Shown piece after piece: positions 46,413 through 56,500 of a stretch of DNA of 64,000 bases. The notes beneath the pieces are model-generated. The model was given only the letters and a program-made list of their open reading frames with translations. It was not told where the DNA came from and made no database searches. Source of the stretch: Clostridiales bacterium (GTDB lineage: Bacteria; Bacillota; Clostridia; Oscillospirales; Oscillospiraceae). Position numbers and translations under genes: made by a program. The number at the start of each line of letters is the position of its first letter. Positions within the stretch are counted from its first letter, which is position 1. The DNA lies in the NCBI GenBank assembly GCA_004557735.1, contig SFFV01000004.1, positions 62,001 through 126,000 of the forward strand, given 5' to 3'.

Positions 46413-47297
46413 TCAGCAGTTCTGGCGCTTCATGGCACGGAATTGCAGAAAAGCCAGCGCCATCAACGTGACGGCCACGATGAAGCTCAGCGCCGCGGCG
46501 TAGCCGAACTCGCCGGTGCTGAACGCCTTATAGTACATCCATGTGAGCACCGTGTCCGTCTGATGCATGGGCTTGCCGTCGGTGATCATTTTAATGGACG
46601 TGAACACGTTGAAGCCGCCGATCGTGAGCATGACGAGCGCGAAGAGGATCGTCGGGCGGATGCTGGGGAGAGTGATGTACCAGAACTTTTTCCAGCCGGA
46701 GCAGCCGTCCACGTCCGCCGCCTCGTAAAGCTCGGCCGGTACGGATTGAAGCGCGGCGAGAAACACCACGAGGTTCCAGCCCACGCCCTTCCAGATGCCG
46801 AGCAGCATGGCGACCGTCAGCCCGCCCCAGCGGGTGTTCAGCCACGGGACATAGTCCTTCGTAAGGTGCAGCACATTGCAGAGGAAATAGTTGAGCATGC
46901 CCTCGGTATTGAAGATATACCGAAACACAAGCGACACAATGACCCACGAGGTGATGACCGGGATATAGTAAATGACCCGGAACGTCACCCGAAAGCGCGG
47001 GATGGAGTGGATGAGCACCGCCGCGAGAAGCCCGAGCGCCATCTGCCCCGGCACAGTGACAAGCGTATAGAGGAGCGTATTTTCAAAGGCTACAAAAAAC
47101 GTCTCATCGCTCAGCACCGCTTTATAATTCTCCAGTCCGGCGAAGCTCTTTTGAAACATTGACCCGAGATCCCAGCGCAGAAAGCTCATAACAAAGAGCT
47201 TCACGATCGGATAGACCGTAAAGAGCGCAAAAACGACGATCCCCGGCACGAGCAGCGCCGCGAACTGCGCCTTATTTCTGCCGGAACGCAGCATCAT
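46413..47297 (-). CDS. ABC sugar permease, MalF/LacF type
   Basis: 294 residues, six membrane helices. EAA loop: LYEAADVDGCSGWKKFWYITLP. I choose ATG 47297: GGAGGG lies 6 bases upstream, whereas the ATG at 47303 abuts the ribosome site. It pairs with the downstream permease to form the channel for the lipoprotein-delivered oligosaccharide. Confidence 0.92.
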   Translation of the reverse strand: MMLRSGRNKAQFAALLVPGIVVFALFTVYPIVKLFVMSFLRWDLGSMFQKSFAGLENYKAVLSDETFFVAFENTLLYTLVTVPGQMALGLLAAVLIHSIPRFRVTFRVIYYIPVITSWVIVSLVFRYIFNTEGMLNYFLCNVLHLTKDYVPWLNTRWGGLTVAMLLGIWKGVGWNLVVFLAALQSVPAELYEAADVDGCSGWKKFWYITLPSIRPTILFALVMLTIGGFNVFTSIKMITDGKPMHQTDTVLTWMYYKAFSTGEFGYAAALSFIVAVTLMALAFLQFRAMKRQNC

Positions 47298-47337
47298 GGT
47301 CATCCCTCCCCTGCGGAAAATCAAAGATACGCAGCCA

Positions 47338-47360
47338 CCCCGCCGCCTTGGGCGGCGGGG
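47338..47360 (-). other. GC hairpin between binding-protein and permease genes
   Basis: Ten-bp arms CCCCGCCGCC and GGCGGCGGGG, 3-base loop, no T run. Such hairpins often protect the upstream binding-protein mRNA and lower permease expression. Confidence 0.65.
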
Positions 47361-47398
47361 CAGAATGGTATTGCCAGAAAAGACAGATTATGCTACTC

Positions 47399-48718
47399 TT
47401 AGGCAAGAAGGCCGTCGATCGTGACCGCCAGCGCGTCAAGCGTTTCCTTCACGGGCGCGCCCTCGACGAGGATTTTCGTCATGGCGATCGTGAGCTCGTT
47501 GTCGATCTCCGACCAGGAAGCGACCGCCGGGCGGGCCTTCGCCGTGGTGATGGCTTCGAGGAACGGGGCGAAGGAAGCGTTCTTCACGGTCTCGCTCTCG
47601 AGCGCCGTCTTGTTCACGGGGATCTGGCCGCACTTGGCCATCTCTTCTTCGGCAAACGGGCTCGTCATAAACTGCATGAACTTCCACGCGGCGTCCTTGT
47701 TGGCGCCGTTGAACATCGCGATATCCTCGCCGCCGAGCACGGAGATCGATCCGGCCTCCCCGGCGGGCAGCTGGCAGTTGCCGTAGACCATGTCGGGATA
47801 GGCGCCCGCAAGCTCCGCGGTCTTCCACGGGCCTTCGAGAAGGAAGATGTACCGGCCCGTGCCGAACCCGTCGGTCATCGGGATGTCGCCGCTGTTGTAG
47901 CCGGAGAGCTCGCCGCTCTTCGCCATGTCCGCGAGCATCTGCACGGCGGCGATCGTCTTTTCGCTGTTGATATAGCCGCTGGCCTTGGTGTTGTCCTCAT
48001 TTGTGATCTCGCCTCCGTTCGACCAGATGTACGGCAGAACGTTCCATCCGGCGAGCGCAGGCTCATTGAGGCCCCACACCGTCTGTCCGGCGCCGTTCTT
48101 CCCGGAGACCGCCGCGACGGCCTTTACAAATTCATCCATCGTTGCCGGCACGGCGACGCCGGCCTCTTCGAGAGCCTTTTCGTTATAGAAGAGGATCTTC
48201 GTGTTGGTGTTGAGCGCCATTGCGTAGTAATGTCCGGCAACAAAGCCGGTGCTCATGGCGCTGTCCAGCAGATCGGCGGTGACGGAATCAAAATCGGCCA
48301 TTTCCTCATCCAGCGCGGTGAGAATGCCCATTTTCTGGAACTCGGGCACCCACGCGATGTCCAGACGCGCCACATCCGGCAGCGTGTTGGACTGTGCGCT
48401 GATGAGGATCTTATCATGCAGGTCCGCCCACTCGTGCGAGACGGCGTTGACCTTGATCCCGGGATTCTCTTCCTCAAACCTGGGGATGAGAACATTCATA
48501 AGAGTTTCGTTCTCCGCCGACTGGGCGCTGTAGTGATGCCAGAAGTTGATCGTAACGGGTTCGGCTTCTGCGTTGTCTGCCGCCGGCTTTTCGGTGGTTT
48601 CCGCCGGCGGAACGGAGCTGGTGCTCGGCGCTTCGTTCGATCCGCACGCAGTGAATGCCGCTAACATCATTGCTGCGAGAAGGAGAAGCGCCAGCATTTT
48701 CATGGTAGACTTCTTCAT
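47399..48718 (-). CDS. ABC sugar-binding lipoprotein
   Basis: 439 residues, cluster of extracellular family 1 solute-binding proteins. Signal peptide with lipobox LAAFTAC, then a Ser/Pro/Glu linker, then TINFWHHYSAQ and the LPDVARLDIAWVPEF and FLLEGPWKTAEL blocks. It is anchored outside the membrane and delivers an oligosaccharide, probably maltodextrin given the GH13 neighbour. The start overlaps the GH13 stop by four bases. Confidence 0.93.
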   Translation of the reverse strand: MKKSTMKMLALLLLAAMMLAAFTACGSNEAPSTSSVPPAETTEKPAADNAEAEPVTINFWHHYSAQSAENETLMNVLIPRFEEENPGIKVNAVSHEWADLHDKILISAQSNTLPDVARLDIAWVPEFQKMGILTALDEEMADFDSVTADLLDSAMSTGFVAGHYYAMALNTNTKILFYNEKALEEAGVAVPATMDEFVKAVAAVSGKNGAGQTVWGLNEPALAGWNVLPYIWSNGGEITNEDNTKASGYINSEKTIAAVQMLADMAKSGELSGYNSGDIPMTDGFGTGRYIFLLEGPWKTAELAGAYPDMVYGNCQLPAGEAGSISVLGGEDIAMFNGANKDAAWKFMQFMTSPFAEEEMAKCGQIPVNKTALESETVKNASFAPFLEAITTAKARPAVASWSEIDNELTIAMTKILVEGAPVKETLDALAVTIDGLLA

Positions 48719-50472
48719 TTTCGTCCCTTCGCTTTCTTCTTAAATATTTCCGCGGAGCACGGCGCAAGATCGACAGCGATCTCACCGTTTTCCGAGGATA
48801 CAGGTTTCCTGCCGCCGATGCGGGGCGTCCACGTCCCCCCGGCGGCAATTTTTGTTTTCACCGGCTCGTTTCCGGCGTTGAGAACGACAAGGCTTTCGTC
48901 CTCGCCGTATTTCCGGCGAAAAGCGTAAACGTTGGATGCATCGTCGCAAAGGCATGTGCGGAAGTCCCCGCGGAGGAGGGACGGCGACTCCCGCCGTATG
49001 CCGATCAGTTTTCTGTAATAGGCAAAAAGCTCTTTATCCTGCTTCCCCTCGTCCCACTCCATCGCGAGACGGCAGTCCGGGTCGTTGCCGCCGGAGAGTC
49101 CGACCTCATCGCCGTAGAATACCGCCGGGCAGCCGGGAAACGCCATCTGCAGCGCAATGGCCAGCGCATGCCGCCGCTTGTCGCGGCAGAGCCAGCGGAA
49201 GCGCTCGGTGTCGTGGCTGTCGAGCGGGTTATAGAGCCGCAGCACCGTTTCCCATGGATAGAGCGAGAGCATGCGGTTGAGCCGGTGGTCGAGCTCCGCG
49301 GGTAGGATCTTATCCTTTGCGAGCCAGTCTGCGGCGGCGTCCCGGAAGAGGTAGTTCATCGCGCTGTCGAGCCGGTCGGGGGCGAGCAGCCGGTGCGCGT
49401 CCGCCCATGTTTCGCCGAGCAGGAGCGTGCCGGGCGCTTCCTTTTTGATCGCATCGGAGAAGTGCTCCCAAAACTGCGTGGGCGCTTCGTCCGCTACATC
49501 CAGCCGCCAACCGTCAATGTGGAAATTGCGTATCCAATACTTGCCGACCGTGATGAAGTAGTCCCGCGCCGATGCGTCCGCCAGATGGATCTTCGGCATC
49601 CATTTGTAGTGGCCGACGCAGTCGTAATTTTCCAGCCGCTCGTTCACCGGGAAGCTCTGCGGGAAAAACCAGGAGGCATACCCCGAGCTTTCGCCATGCT
49701 TCACAACATCCTGAAACGGCGGCCAGTAATACCCGCAGTGGTTGAATACGCCGTCGAGCAGCACCCGCAGACCCAGTTTATGCGCGGTGCGGACGAGTTC
49801 CGCGAGATCTTCCTTTGTGCCGAAGGCGGGGTCGATGTCGAAATAGTCCACGGTGTCGTACTTGTGATTGGAGGGCGCTTTGAATATCGGCGTGAGATAG
49901 AGGCATGTTGCGCCGAGATCGCGGATGTAATCGAGCTTTTCGATGATGCCGCGAAGGTCGCCGCCCATAAAGTTCCCGCGCGTCGGCGGTGCGCCCCAGC
50001 GCTCCGTTCCGAGCGGGTCGTTTGACGCATCGCCGTTTCGGAAGCGCTCGGGGAAAATCTGGTAATACACCTGCTCCGATGCCCAGTCGGGCGCGCGGGG
50101 CGCGTCCGTCGGGTTCGGCCAGAGAAACTCGAAGAAATTCTCCCCGTCATCCGGCTCCGAAAAGCCGTTCTTGCCGAGCCGGACGGTCTTGCCGCCGCTC
50201 GTAAAGAGCAGGGCGTAGCGCGTGTATGCCGATATGCCGTCCGTTTGAATGATCGCCCGGTAGTGGTCGAGATACGCATCGCGCAGTTCCCGCTTTACAG
50301 CGACGGCGCGGCGGCTCGATCGTTCCGTTTCATACCGCGGCCACCAGACGAGCGTGACGGAATCGACGTCTCCCCTCGCCGTACTCAGCGATACGGCCAG
50401 CTCCGTTCTGCCGCGGGGGTATATATGGTCCTCGGTGTTTCGAAACCGGATCGCCGCAAGATCCAACGGCAA
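48715..50472 (-). CDS. GH13 alpha-amylase family enzyme (neopullulanase/cyclomaltodextrinase type)
   Basis: 585 residues, no signal peptide. An N-terminal beta domain (1-130) precedes the catalytic barrel. Conserved regions: DGVFNHCG, GWRLDVADE (nucleophile Asp), LLLGETW (acid/base Glu) and LDSHDTER. The N-domain and QIFPERFRNGD point to the neopullulanase group, which splits imported maltodextrins or cyclodextrins in the cytosol. It follows lacI by 15 bases and overlaps the lipoprotein start, so it belongs to the same transcript. Confidence 0.93.
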   Translation of the reverse strand: MPLDLAAIRFRNTEDHIYPRGRTELAVSLSTARGDVDSVTLVWWPRYETERSSRRAVAVKRELRDAYLDHYRAIIQTDGISAYTRYALLFTSGGKTVRLGKNGFSEPDDGENFFEFLWPNPTDAPRAPDWASEQVYYQIFPERFRNGDASNDPLGTERWGAPPTRGNFMGGDLRGIIEKLDYIRDLGATCLYLTPIFKAPSNHKYDTVDYFDIDPAFGTKEDLAELVRTAHKLGLRVLLDGVFNHCGYYWPPFQDVVKHGESSGYASWFFPQSFPVNERLENYDCVGHYKWMPKIHLADASARDYFITVGKYWIRNFHIDGWRLDVADEAPTQFWEHFSDAIKKEAPGTLLLGETWADAHRLLAPDRLDSAMNYLFRDAAADWLAKDKILPAELDHRLNRMLSLYPWETVLRLYNPLDSHDTERFRWLCRDKRRHALAIALQMAFPGCPAVFYGDEVGLSGGNDPDCRLAMEWDEGKQDKELFAYYRKLIGIRRESPSLLRGDFRTCLCDDASNVYAFRRKYGEDESLVVLNAGNEPVKTKIAAGGTWTPRIGGRKPVSSENGEIAVDLAPCSAEIFKKKAKGRK

Positions 50473-50487
50473 CGCCTCCCCTCATTA

Positions 50488-51504
50488 TTATTTCATGGTG
50501 GAGCCGCGCTCGATCACCTTTGTCGTGATCTGCGACCGGCTCGCGCCGAAGTCGGGCTTTTCCATCTGCCGGAACAGTGTTTCGGCGGCGATCCGCCCAA
50601 GCTCGAACGTATCGACGTCCACCGCGGAGATCGGAAGCTCCGCCATTTCCGTGACCTCGGTATTGTCAAAGCACAAAATACCGAGATCCTCCGGAACGCG
50701 CCGTCCAAGCTCCCGCGCGCCGCGCAGCGCGGCAAGCGCCATTTTATCGTCGCAGCAGATCACGGCGTCGGGCGCGGCGGCGCTCGTAAAGAGGGTTTTG
50801 AGATAGAGCTTTGTTTCATCGAACGCCGCGGCGGGGCTGACCCGATAGACCGGATCGGAAGGCAGTCCGGAGCGGCTGAGCTCCGCGCGGTATCCGTCAA
50901 GACGGTCGCGCGTGAAAAGCTCCTTGTCCCCGCGGGTGAGAAACCCGACGCGCCGGTAGCCCTTGCCGAGAAGATACCGCACAACGTTCGCGCCCGCCTG
51001 CTCGTTGGCAATGTCCACCCAGCTCAGCCGCCCGCCCGCATGCTTCACACGGCCCAGCACGACAAACGGAAAGGACATATCCTCCACGATCTTAACGATC
51101 GAGCTTCGGAGCAGCGACACGGGAAGGACAAGCCCGTCGATCTTCTTGCTCAAAATCAGCTTTTCCAGCGAGCCGACGCCGCCGCGCCCGTCGTTCGCGC
51201 TCGTGATGATGAAGTTATAGCCCCTGCGGTGCGCCGCTGTTTCGATGCCAAAAACGGTGTTGTTGAAAAAGCGGTTGGCGTAGGAGCGCGTGTCGGAAGC
51301 ATTGACGGCGATGGCGATGGCGCGGGCGCTTCCGCTTGCAAAGCTGCGGGCGATGTCGTTCGGAACGTATTTCAGTTCTTCCATGGCGCGGTAGATGCGC
51401 CCGGTTGTTTCCTCGGAGATCGGCGCAGATTTGTTGATGACGCGCGACACCGTAGACGCCGACACGCCGGCCAGCTTGGCCACATCCCGTATGGTGACGG
51501 ACAT
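50488..51504 (-). CDS. LacI-family repressor of the maltodextrin-type operon
   Basis: 338 residues: helix-turn-helix TIRDVAKLAGVSASTVSRVI with hinge helix, then a periplasmic-binding-fold sensor domain. Start ATG 51504 follows AAGGAG; an earlier ATG at 51525 lacks a site. It is the first gene of the operon and its promoter carries LacI-type palindromes, so it most likely represses itself and the downstream uptake and hydrolysis genes until a sugar binds. Confidence 0.94.
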   Translation of the reverse strand: MSVTIRDVAKLAGVSASTVSRVINKSAPISEETTGRIYRAMEELKYVPNDIARSFASGSARAIAIAVNASDTRSYANRFFNNTVFGIETAAHRRGYNFIITSANDGRGGVGSLEKLILSKKIDGLVLPVSLLRSSIVKIVEDMSFPFVVLGRVKHAGGRLSWVDIANEQAGANVVRYLLGKGYRRVGFLTRGDKELFTRDRLDGYRAELSRSGLPSDPVYRVSPAAAFDETKLYLKTLFTSAAAPDAVICCDDKMALAALRGARELGRRVPEDLGILCFDNTEVTEMAELPISAVDVDTFELGRIAAETLFRQMEKPDFGASRSQITTKVIERGSTMK

Positions 51505-51528
51505 CGTTCGCTCTCCTTCCCGCATTTA

Positions 51529-51542
51529 TGCAACCGTTTGCA
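51529..51542. promoter_or_regulatory. LacI-type operator O1
   Basis: TGCAACCGTTTGCA, in the leader of lacI, between promoter and start codon. Confidence 0.7.
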
Positions 51543-51614
51543 CAACAGGCCGCAGAATATCCTTCTCTTATCGGAATGCTGCCGTATTTCAGCGCAGGCG
51601 TGAGAAAAATGTCA

Positions 51615-51628
51615 TGCAACCGTGTGCA
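51615..51628. promoter_or_regulatory. LacI-type operator O2
   Basis: TGCAACCGTGTGCA, directly downstream of the -10 box; 86 bp from O1. A partial third half-site pair (CAACGCCGTTG, 51660-51670) overlaps the -35 box. Confidence 0.7.
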
Positions 51629-51633
51629 TTTTC

Positions 51634-51662
51634 ATGCTATCACAGGGGAAAAAGAGCGTCAA
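51634..51662 (-). promoter_or_regulatory. Promoter of the lacI-maltodextrin operon
   Basis: Minus strand: TTGACG, 17-base spacer, TAGCAT, flanked by the operators. Confidence 0.65.
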
Positions 51663-51699
51663 CGCCGTTGCATGAATGTTGCACGGCGCCCAAAAAGGT

Positions 51700-51930
51700 T
51701 CGGCAGTTCCGCTAATTTTGCCGCTGCTTTTTATGGCAATCCGCCATTGCGCGGACACCTCCGCAACGCCGGCGGTCTTCCCGGGCGGGATGGCGGCGTC
51801 GGTGTTCTTCGGCTTGGACGGCGTGCTGTATTCCATGCCGGTCTCGGATATTTTGACCTTTATGATTTCGGCCGTCATCATTGGGAAAACCTATCGGGAA
51901 TTGCATACGGAAGGAGTGCAGAAAGCATGA
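51700..51930 (+). pseudogene. Remnant of a MATE efflux transporter (C-terminus only)
   Basis: About 75 codons with the end of a MATE-family protein: FFGLDGVLYSMPVSDILTFM is the conserved last-helix segment, followed by ISAVIIGKTYREL. The first nine-tenths of the gene are gone, replaced by the lacI promoter region. Its stop overlaps the next fragment start (ATGA), as expected of an original MATE-kinase gene pair. Confidence 0.75.
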
Positions 51931-52019
51931 AAAACAGAGTCATTACCATCAGCCGCGAGTCTGGCGGCGGCGTGCCGGGAATTGATAAATGCGTGGAGCT
52001 TATCGCTGAACGGTTCTAA
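51927..52019 (+). pseudogene. Internally deleted cytidylate-kinase-like gene (N-terminus joined to C-terminus)
   Basis: Thirty codons. MKNRVITISRESGGG is the start of a cytidylate-kinase-like protein with its P-loop region; it runs straight into VPGIDKCVELIAERF, the C-terminus of the same family, also found at the 3' fragment at 57215. The join is at a GCGGCGTGCC stretch shared with the other copy, consistent with a microhomology deletion. AAGGAG precedes the start. It cannot encode an active kinase. Confidence 0.75.
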
Positions 52020-52145
52020 GCGGATCCATATCGATTTGTTCCTGTTCTTATCGCTCTCCTTCGTCTGTATGGGAAAACGGATATTTCTTCTGCATTCCGC
52101 TTGTCCTTCTCCTTCCGGGAAGTGCAAAAACCTTCATGGAATAAA
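51967..52145 (+). repeat. 179-bp direct repeat, left copy
   Basis: Matches 57163-57341 without gaps and with about five mismatches. Contains the last codons of the kinase-like gene and about 125 bases of its downstream sequence, through GTGCAAAAACCTTCATGG. Flanks the two-gene cassette. Confidence 0.92.
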
Positions 52146-52189
52146 GAATTGATCGTTTTGGAATCTGCTGGTTTTTTTGTTTCTAAAGC

Positions 52190-52218
52190 TGGAAAAGGCT
52201 TCTGCGATATGATAAAAT
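52190..52218 (+). promoter_or_regulatory. Probable promoter of the two-gene WG cassette
   Basis: TGGAAA, 17-base spacer, TAAAAT, in an AT-rich stretch inside the cassette. Confidence 0.45.
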
Positions 52219-52257
52219 TTAATGTTATTTTGTTGAAGCTATGTGAAAGATAAAAAC

Positions 52258-52330
52258 AATCGGGTTACCCTCGAGCAACTCAGTTGATTGTCCGTTTTTT
52301 TGGACACCGTAAGGTGTAGACTGCAAATAG
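52258..52330 (+). promoter_or_regulatory. Structured leader before the cassette genes
   Basis: Short hairpins: CAACTCAGTTG, TGTCC-loop-GGACA with a seven-T loop, and CACC-gtaa-GGTG. Could be attenuation or mRNA stabilisation; no known riboswitch is recognised. Confidence 0.35.
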
Positions 52331-52354
52331 CATTATTGGAGGAGGTGCGCTCTG

Positions 52355-53569
52355 ATGCTTGAAAAAACATACTACAGCAACGGAAAAAACAAGTTTGAGG
52401 ACTATATTTTTTCATCCCAGGAATGGTCTGCACCTGCAATGGTGGCACCCGGGGAAATAAGGAAAAGGATATCTTCCTTTAAACTCGAAGGGCGGAAGAT
52501 CAGGAAGCTGCGCATGATCGGCTTAAGTTATATGCTGACGCGCGACTGGATAGAGAGTCATGCGTATGATTGTCTGGAGCCGTATGAGGAAGAAGAACGG
52601 AAGAAACGCTCAGACTATCGCAATATTGATCCAGCCACTCCATTCGGCTGCGTTGCTCAAATCGACGAGCCATTCCTCATCGGATTTGAGGATGGCGATG
52701 TATTTGAGATTGACACCCCGCAGCAGCCCGAGTTCCGAATGAGCATGAACTGCATTCCTTGGGAGATCAAAGCGGGAACAAATCTGCCAAACGTTGATGC
52801 AAATGTACTGTTTGCGCCTTGCCTCGGAAGATATATAGTCAATGTTGAGGTCAGGACAGAGTATACCGACAAAGACCCCATGTTTCACGATTTCTTTGAT
52901 GAAGAACACAGCAAACGGGAATTGGTATCGAACATTGTCCTGTGGCTTGACGATGGCAGCGGAATCAGTATCGGCGGTTTTATTGACTTTTGCGAGGTTG
53001 CATACATCAATGAGAACCGGGAGCTTCATACCATTTCCTTCGGAGAACTGAAACGTGGACTGTTTAACTGGGAAGACCTGCACACGGATGAAGCGACAGG
53101 ATTTGAAGCGGAGAGCGGCTCACTCTACTTTGGTGAACTGGGCCGCAACCATGTCGAAGCGCCTTTTATCACACTGGTTCCTGGAGAGAACAAAACAGCG
53201 CTGCGCATCTCATATGACGAGGACTTCCTTCTGCTTGATTGGAGCATCACTTGCCTCAACAGGGAGTTCTTCGATGAATACGGAGAATATGAATTACCCT
53301 TCCAACAGTGGAGTGAGGTTCTCAATTTTGCAGAAAAAATAATCAGCTTCACCAATTTCGATGACCTGTTCGATTATTTGGTTGGACTCGGTATTGTATG
53401 CACAAGCTGGCGTGGTGGTGAAAAGAATCTCTTCCTCGATCGGCTAAATACCGGAGGAGTAAATTTCTGGAACAACCGAAAGAAGTACCAGATGCAGCTC
53501 AAGGACATACGGGCTTGGTCAGAGCTTGTCCTTTCGGAAAATGAAACCATGATGGTCTATGGTTATTAA
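52355..53569 (+). CDS. 404-aa protein of unknown function, first gene of the repeat-flanked cassette
   Basis: I do not recognise a family. The protein is acidic, aromatic-rich and without membrane helices or signal peptide, so cytosolic. The middle (about 100-300) alternates beta strands and contains a conserved-looking VLWLDDGSGISIGGFIDFCE segment and paired GELKRGLFNW / GELGRNHVEAPF blocks. The C-terminus is helical (FAEKIISFTNFDDLFDYLVG). GGAGGAGG precedes the start. The second gene starts 9 bases after its stop, so the two are one unit. Codon use is AT-richer than the surrounding chromosome. Confidence 0.82.
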   Translation: MLEKTYYSNGKNKFEDYIFSSQEWSAPAMVAPGEIRKRISSFKLEGRKIRKLRMIGLSYMLTRDWIESHAYDCLEPYEEEERKKRSDYRNIDPATPFGCVAQIDEPFLIGFEDGDVFEIDTPQQPEFRMSMNCIPWEIKAGTNLPNVDANVLFAPCLGRYIVNVEVRTEYTDKDPMFHDFFDEEHSKRELVSNIVLWLDDGSGISIGGFIDFCEVAYINENRELHTISFGELKRGLFNWEDLHTDEATGFEAESGSLYFGELGRNHVEAPFITLVPGENKTALRISYDEDFLLLDWSITCLNREFFDEYGEYELPFQQWSEVLNFAEKIISFTNFDDLFDYLVGLGIVCTSWRGGEKNLFLDRLNTGGVNFWNNRKKYQMQLKDIRAWSELVLSENETMMVYGY

Positions 53570-53578
53570 GGCGGTGCC

Positions 53579-56500
53579 ATGATGAAAGATTGTGAGATAA
53601 TGGAGATACTGGGCAACGCCTTTGCAAACGGAGAGGTCGATGCCCTGAGTGGTTTGCTTTCCGATGACTGCGAGTATATCTCGGATTACTCGGGAAAAAG
53701 GGTGACATCAGCGGAAAGCATTATCAAACGCATGAAGGATCTATACGAATGCGTCACGGATGAAGGCAGATATACCTATAGGATAGTTGACCATGCCGGA
53801 CTGCTCCGGGAAGATGGTCTTGTTCAGATGCCCAAAATACCCGACACATATCTGGACGAGAAAGCACTTCTCCTGTATCAGTACAGCAAGGAATATCCCT
53901 GCGCCGTTGTCTCTGTGGCGAGAGACCGTGAAAACGGAATAATCCAAAGGATCCTGCTGTCCCGCGATTCCAAGATTTATAATGTGTCTTTTTTTGAGGA
54001 AGACTGCGGAGAGGATTCGCCGCTGGATCTTCCTTCTACCGTCGCGCCGTTGACAGCACACGATAGGCATGTGAGAGAGCTGCGGAGCGAATTCTCTGGC
54101 CAGCACCTTTATGATGTGCCGGAGGAGATCAAAGGGGAACTCTATATTTGGAAGAAAGCCGATGAGTATATCAAGTCCTGGCTTGACGGCAAAGGGTACA
54201 AGGTTCTGGAATCCCAGCCGTTCGACGACTGTATCGGCTATCGGTGCAGCAGGAAAAACAACGCCTATACTGTTTTTATGTATGCCTATGGGCAGAAAAA
54301 GACAGCGCAGCTTGATGGTGACTATTGCAGAAAGCTTCTTGATTATGAGTTTTCCGAAAACAGCACGGTACTCGTGGTTTGCATGAATGTTAAGCGGGTA
54401 CGGACCGGTCCGGAAACCACTTATAAAATCGGGAATTATTACGGCAGCCAGGAATATGATCTGGAGCTTTGGCGCGTTAATTCCGTCGCAGGCAAGAACA
54501 TTCTCGAGTATTACCCTCGCAAAGAGATGATGGATGCAACATACAAGCTGATGTACGCATTCAACCATGATTGCCTCGACGTGTATGACACCATTATCTG
54601 TGAGAAAGCCCCTGCTTTCCACGGAATTGGATCCGACGGGATCTTCATGAATTCTGCCTTCTATACGAGCCTGCGCAGACTTCACGAGCAGTATGGGGAT
54701 ATGAAGATAGGATATGTGCGTTATAACGATGTCATCTACAGTTCTACGCCTTACATTGACGGCTATGGCTTCTTTAGCTTCCGTGTCGATAACAATACTG
54801 ACCGCATTTTGGAAGCTACTGCTTACCCGTTCGAGGGCGGCGAAAAGAAAGTTGCAGAATACATAAAAACTGATCAGCGGGAATCTGACGATATGTATGA
54901 CCGCATCCCTCAGTTGAAGTCTGTCTCTGTACTGCCCCCTGTCCCTACGGAGCGGTTTGCGCTGAAGCTGCTTTTTGAGAATGGTGAATGCAGGAAGTAT
55001 GTGCTGCCGATTCCGTCTGCGGATGAGGACAAAGAGGTCCTGCAGTACAAGCAGCGCGTCTTTACGGATCGTGTATGGCAGTCTGCAACTGTTAAAGAAA
55101 GTCTGCCCGCAGAAATATCCGGATATGCGGACAGAGAATCTGTTGTTGAATTTAAAAATGGATTCTTCCTTTCTTACCTGCTCTGTTATCTGGAAAGCAC
55201 CACATATGTGGAACCGGAAAAATGCGATGAAGCAGTATTTGAAGATGAGCATTACCGGCTCAGCCGCGTTTGGAAATGGGGTGTCAATTCAGCATACCGG
55301 GATAAAGAGACAGGCCTTCTCAAAATCCTTATCTCTGGGTATGCGTTCAATTATTATGGTGTTTCCACATTTGCAACCATAGACGGGGAGCGGTTGACCA
55401 GTATAGATTTTGATTACATCGACAGCTTCCGTGATGGCCTCGCCCGGGTTGTGAAAGCAGGGTACGGATACGGCTTTGTGGATGAACGGATGAATTTCGT
55501 CATTCCGATGATTTATGAGAATGCGGAAGATTTCGTAGACGGTAAGGCAAAAGTAAAACGAGACGGCGAATGGTATTACATCGATAAAACGGGAAAAGAA
55601 ACGCTCATAAAGCCTAAAACTGCCGGAACGCAGTATCAGGAAGTTGGACGGTATTTTGAGGGTCTGTGTAAGGTATCGACCCTGAAGCTGCGTTTTACAG
55701 ACCTTGCTTATCATTCTGACTACGAAGAAATCGCTGGCATCTGGGGATTCGTCAACGAAGCCGGAGAGGAAATAATCGCACCTCAGTACATATATGCAGA
55801 AGACTTTTCCGACGGCATTGCTATCGTCTGCAAGGGGAAATGGACGATTGATCCTAAATGGGATAATAAATATAACAAAGGACTCTACTGGACCGATGAA
55901 GAGTTGTGGGGCGCGATCGATAAAAATGGCAGCACAGCAATCCCATTTGTGTTTGATGAGATAAAGCACTTCTGGAATGTCGGGGGTGTTTTCATGGCCC
56001 ACTTCGGCGGCTGGGAGAACGGACACTGGGGTGTAATAGACGCTCATGGCAATTGGCTTGCAGACCCGGTTTTCGAAGATATCGACTATGAGTACCAAGA
56101 CGGCCTATTCGCCTTTTATCAGGAGGATAAGTGGAAGGGCGATGATGTTCCTCTTGGGATCTATGATATCAATCAGCATAAAGTAATTTTTGAACCACAG
56201 TTTTACGATGTCAGCTTCCACGAAGATGGGTGGATCAAAGTCGAAGTATATGATGAAACCCTCGGCCGGCGAGTTGAAAAACTGATAGACCTGGATGGCA
56301 GAGAAAAGTTCCATTCCATTTACACCTCTATCTACACATGGAAAAAGCCCTATGAGGTAATGATCCGAGATGAAAACGGCGACCGCAACGGCCTGATCGA
56401 TGAAGACGGCAATGTTATTCTTCCGTGTGAGTACGATGTCGTATGGAACGGGCTTGATTACGAGCATAAGCGGATGGTTTTCTCGGAAAACGATAAACAG

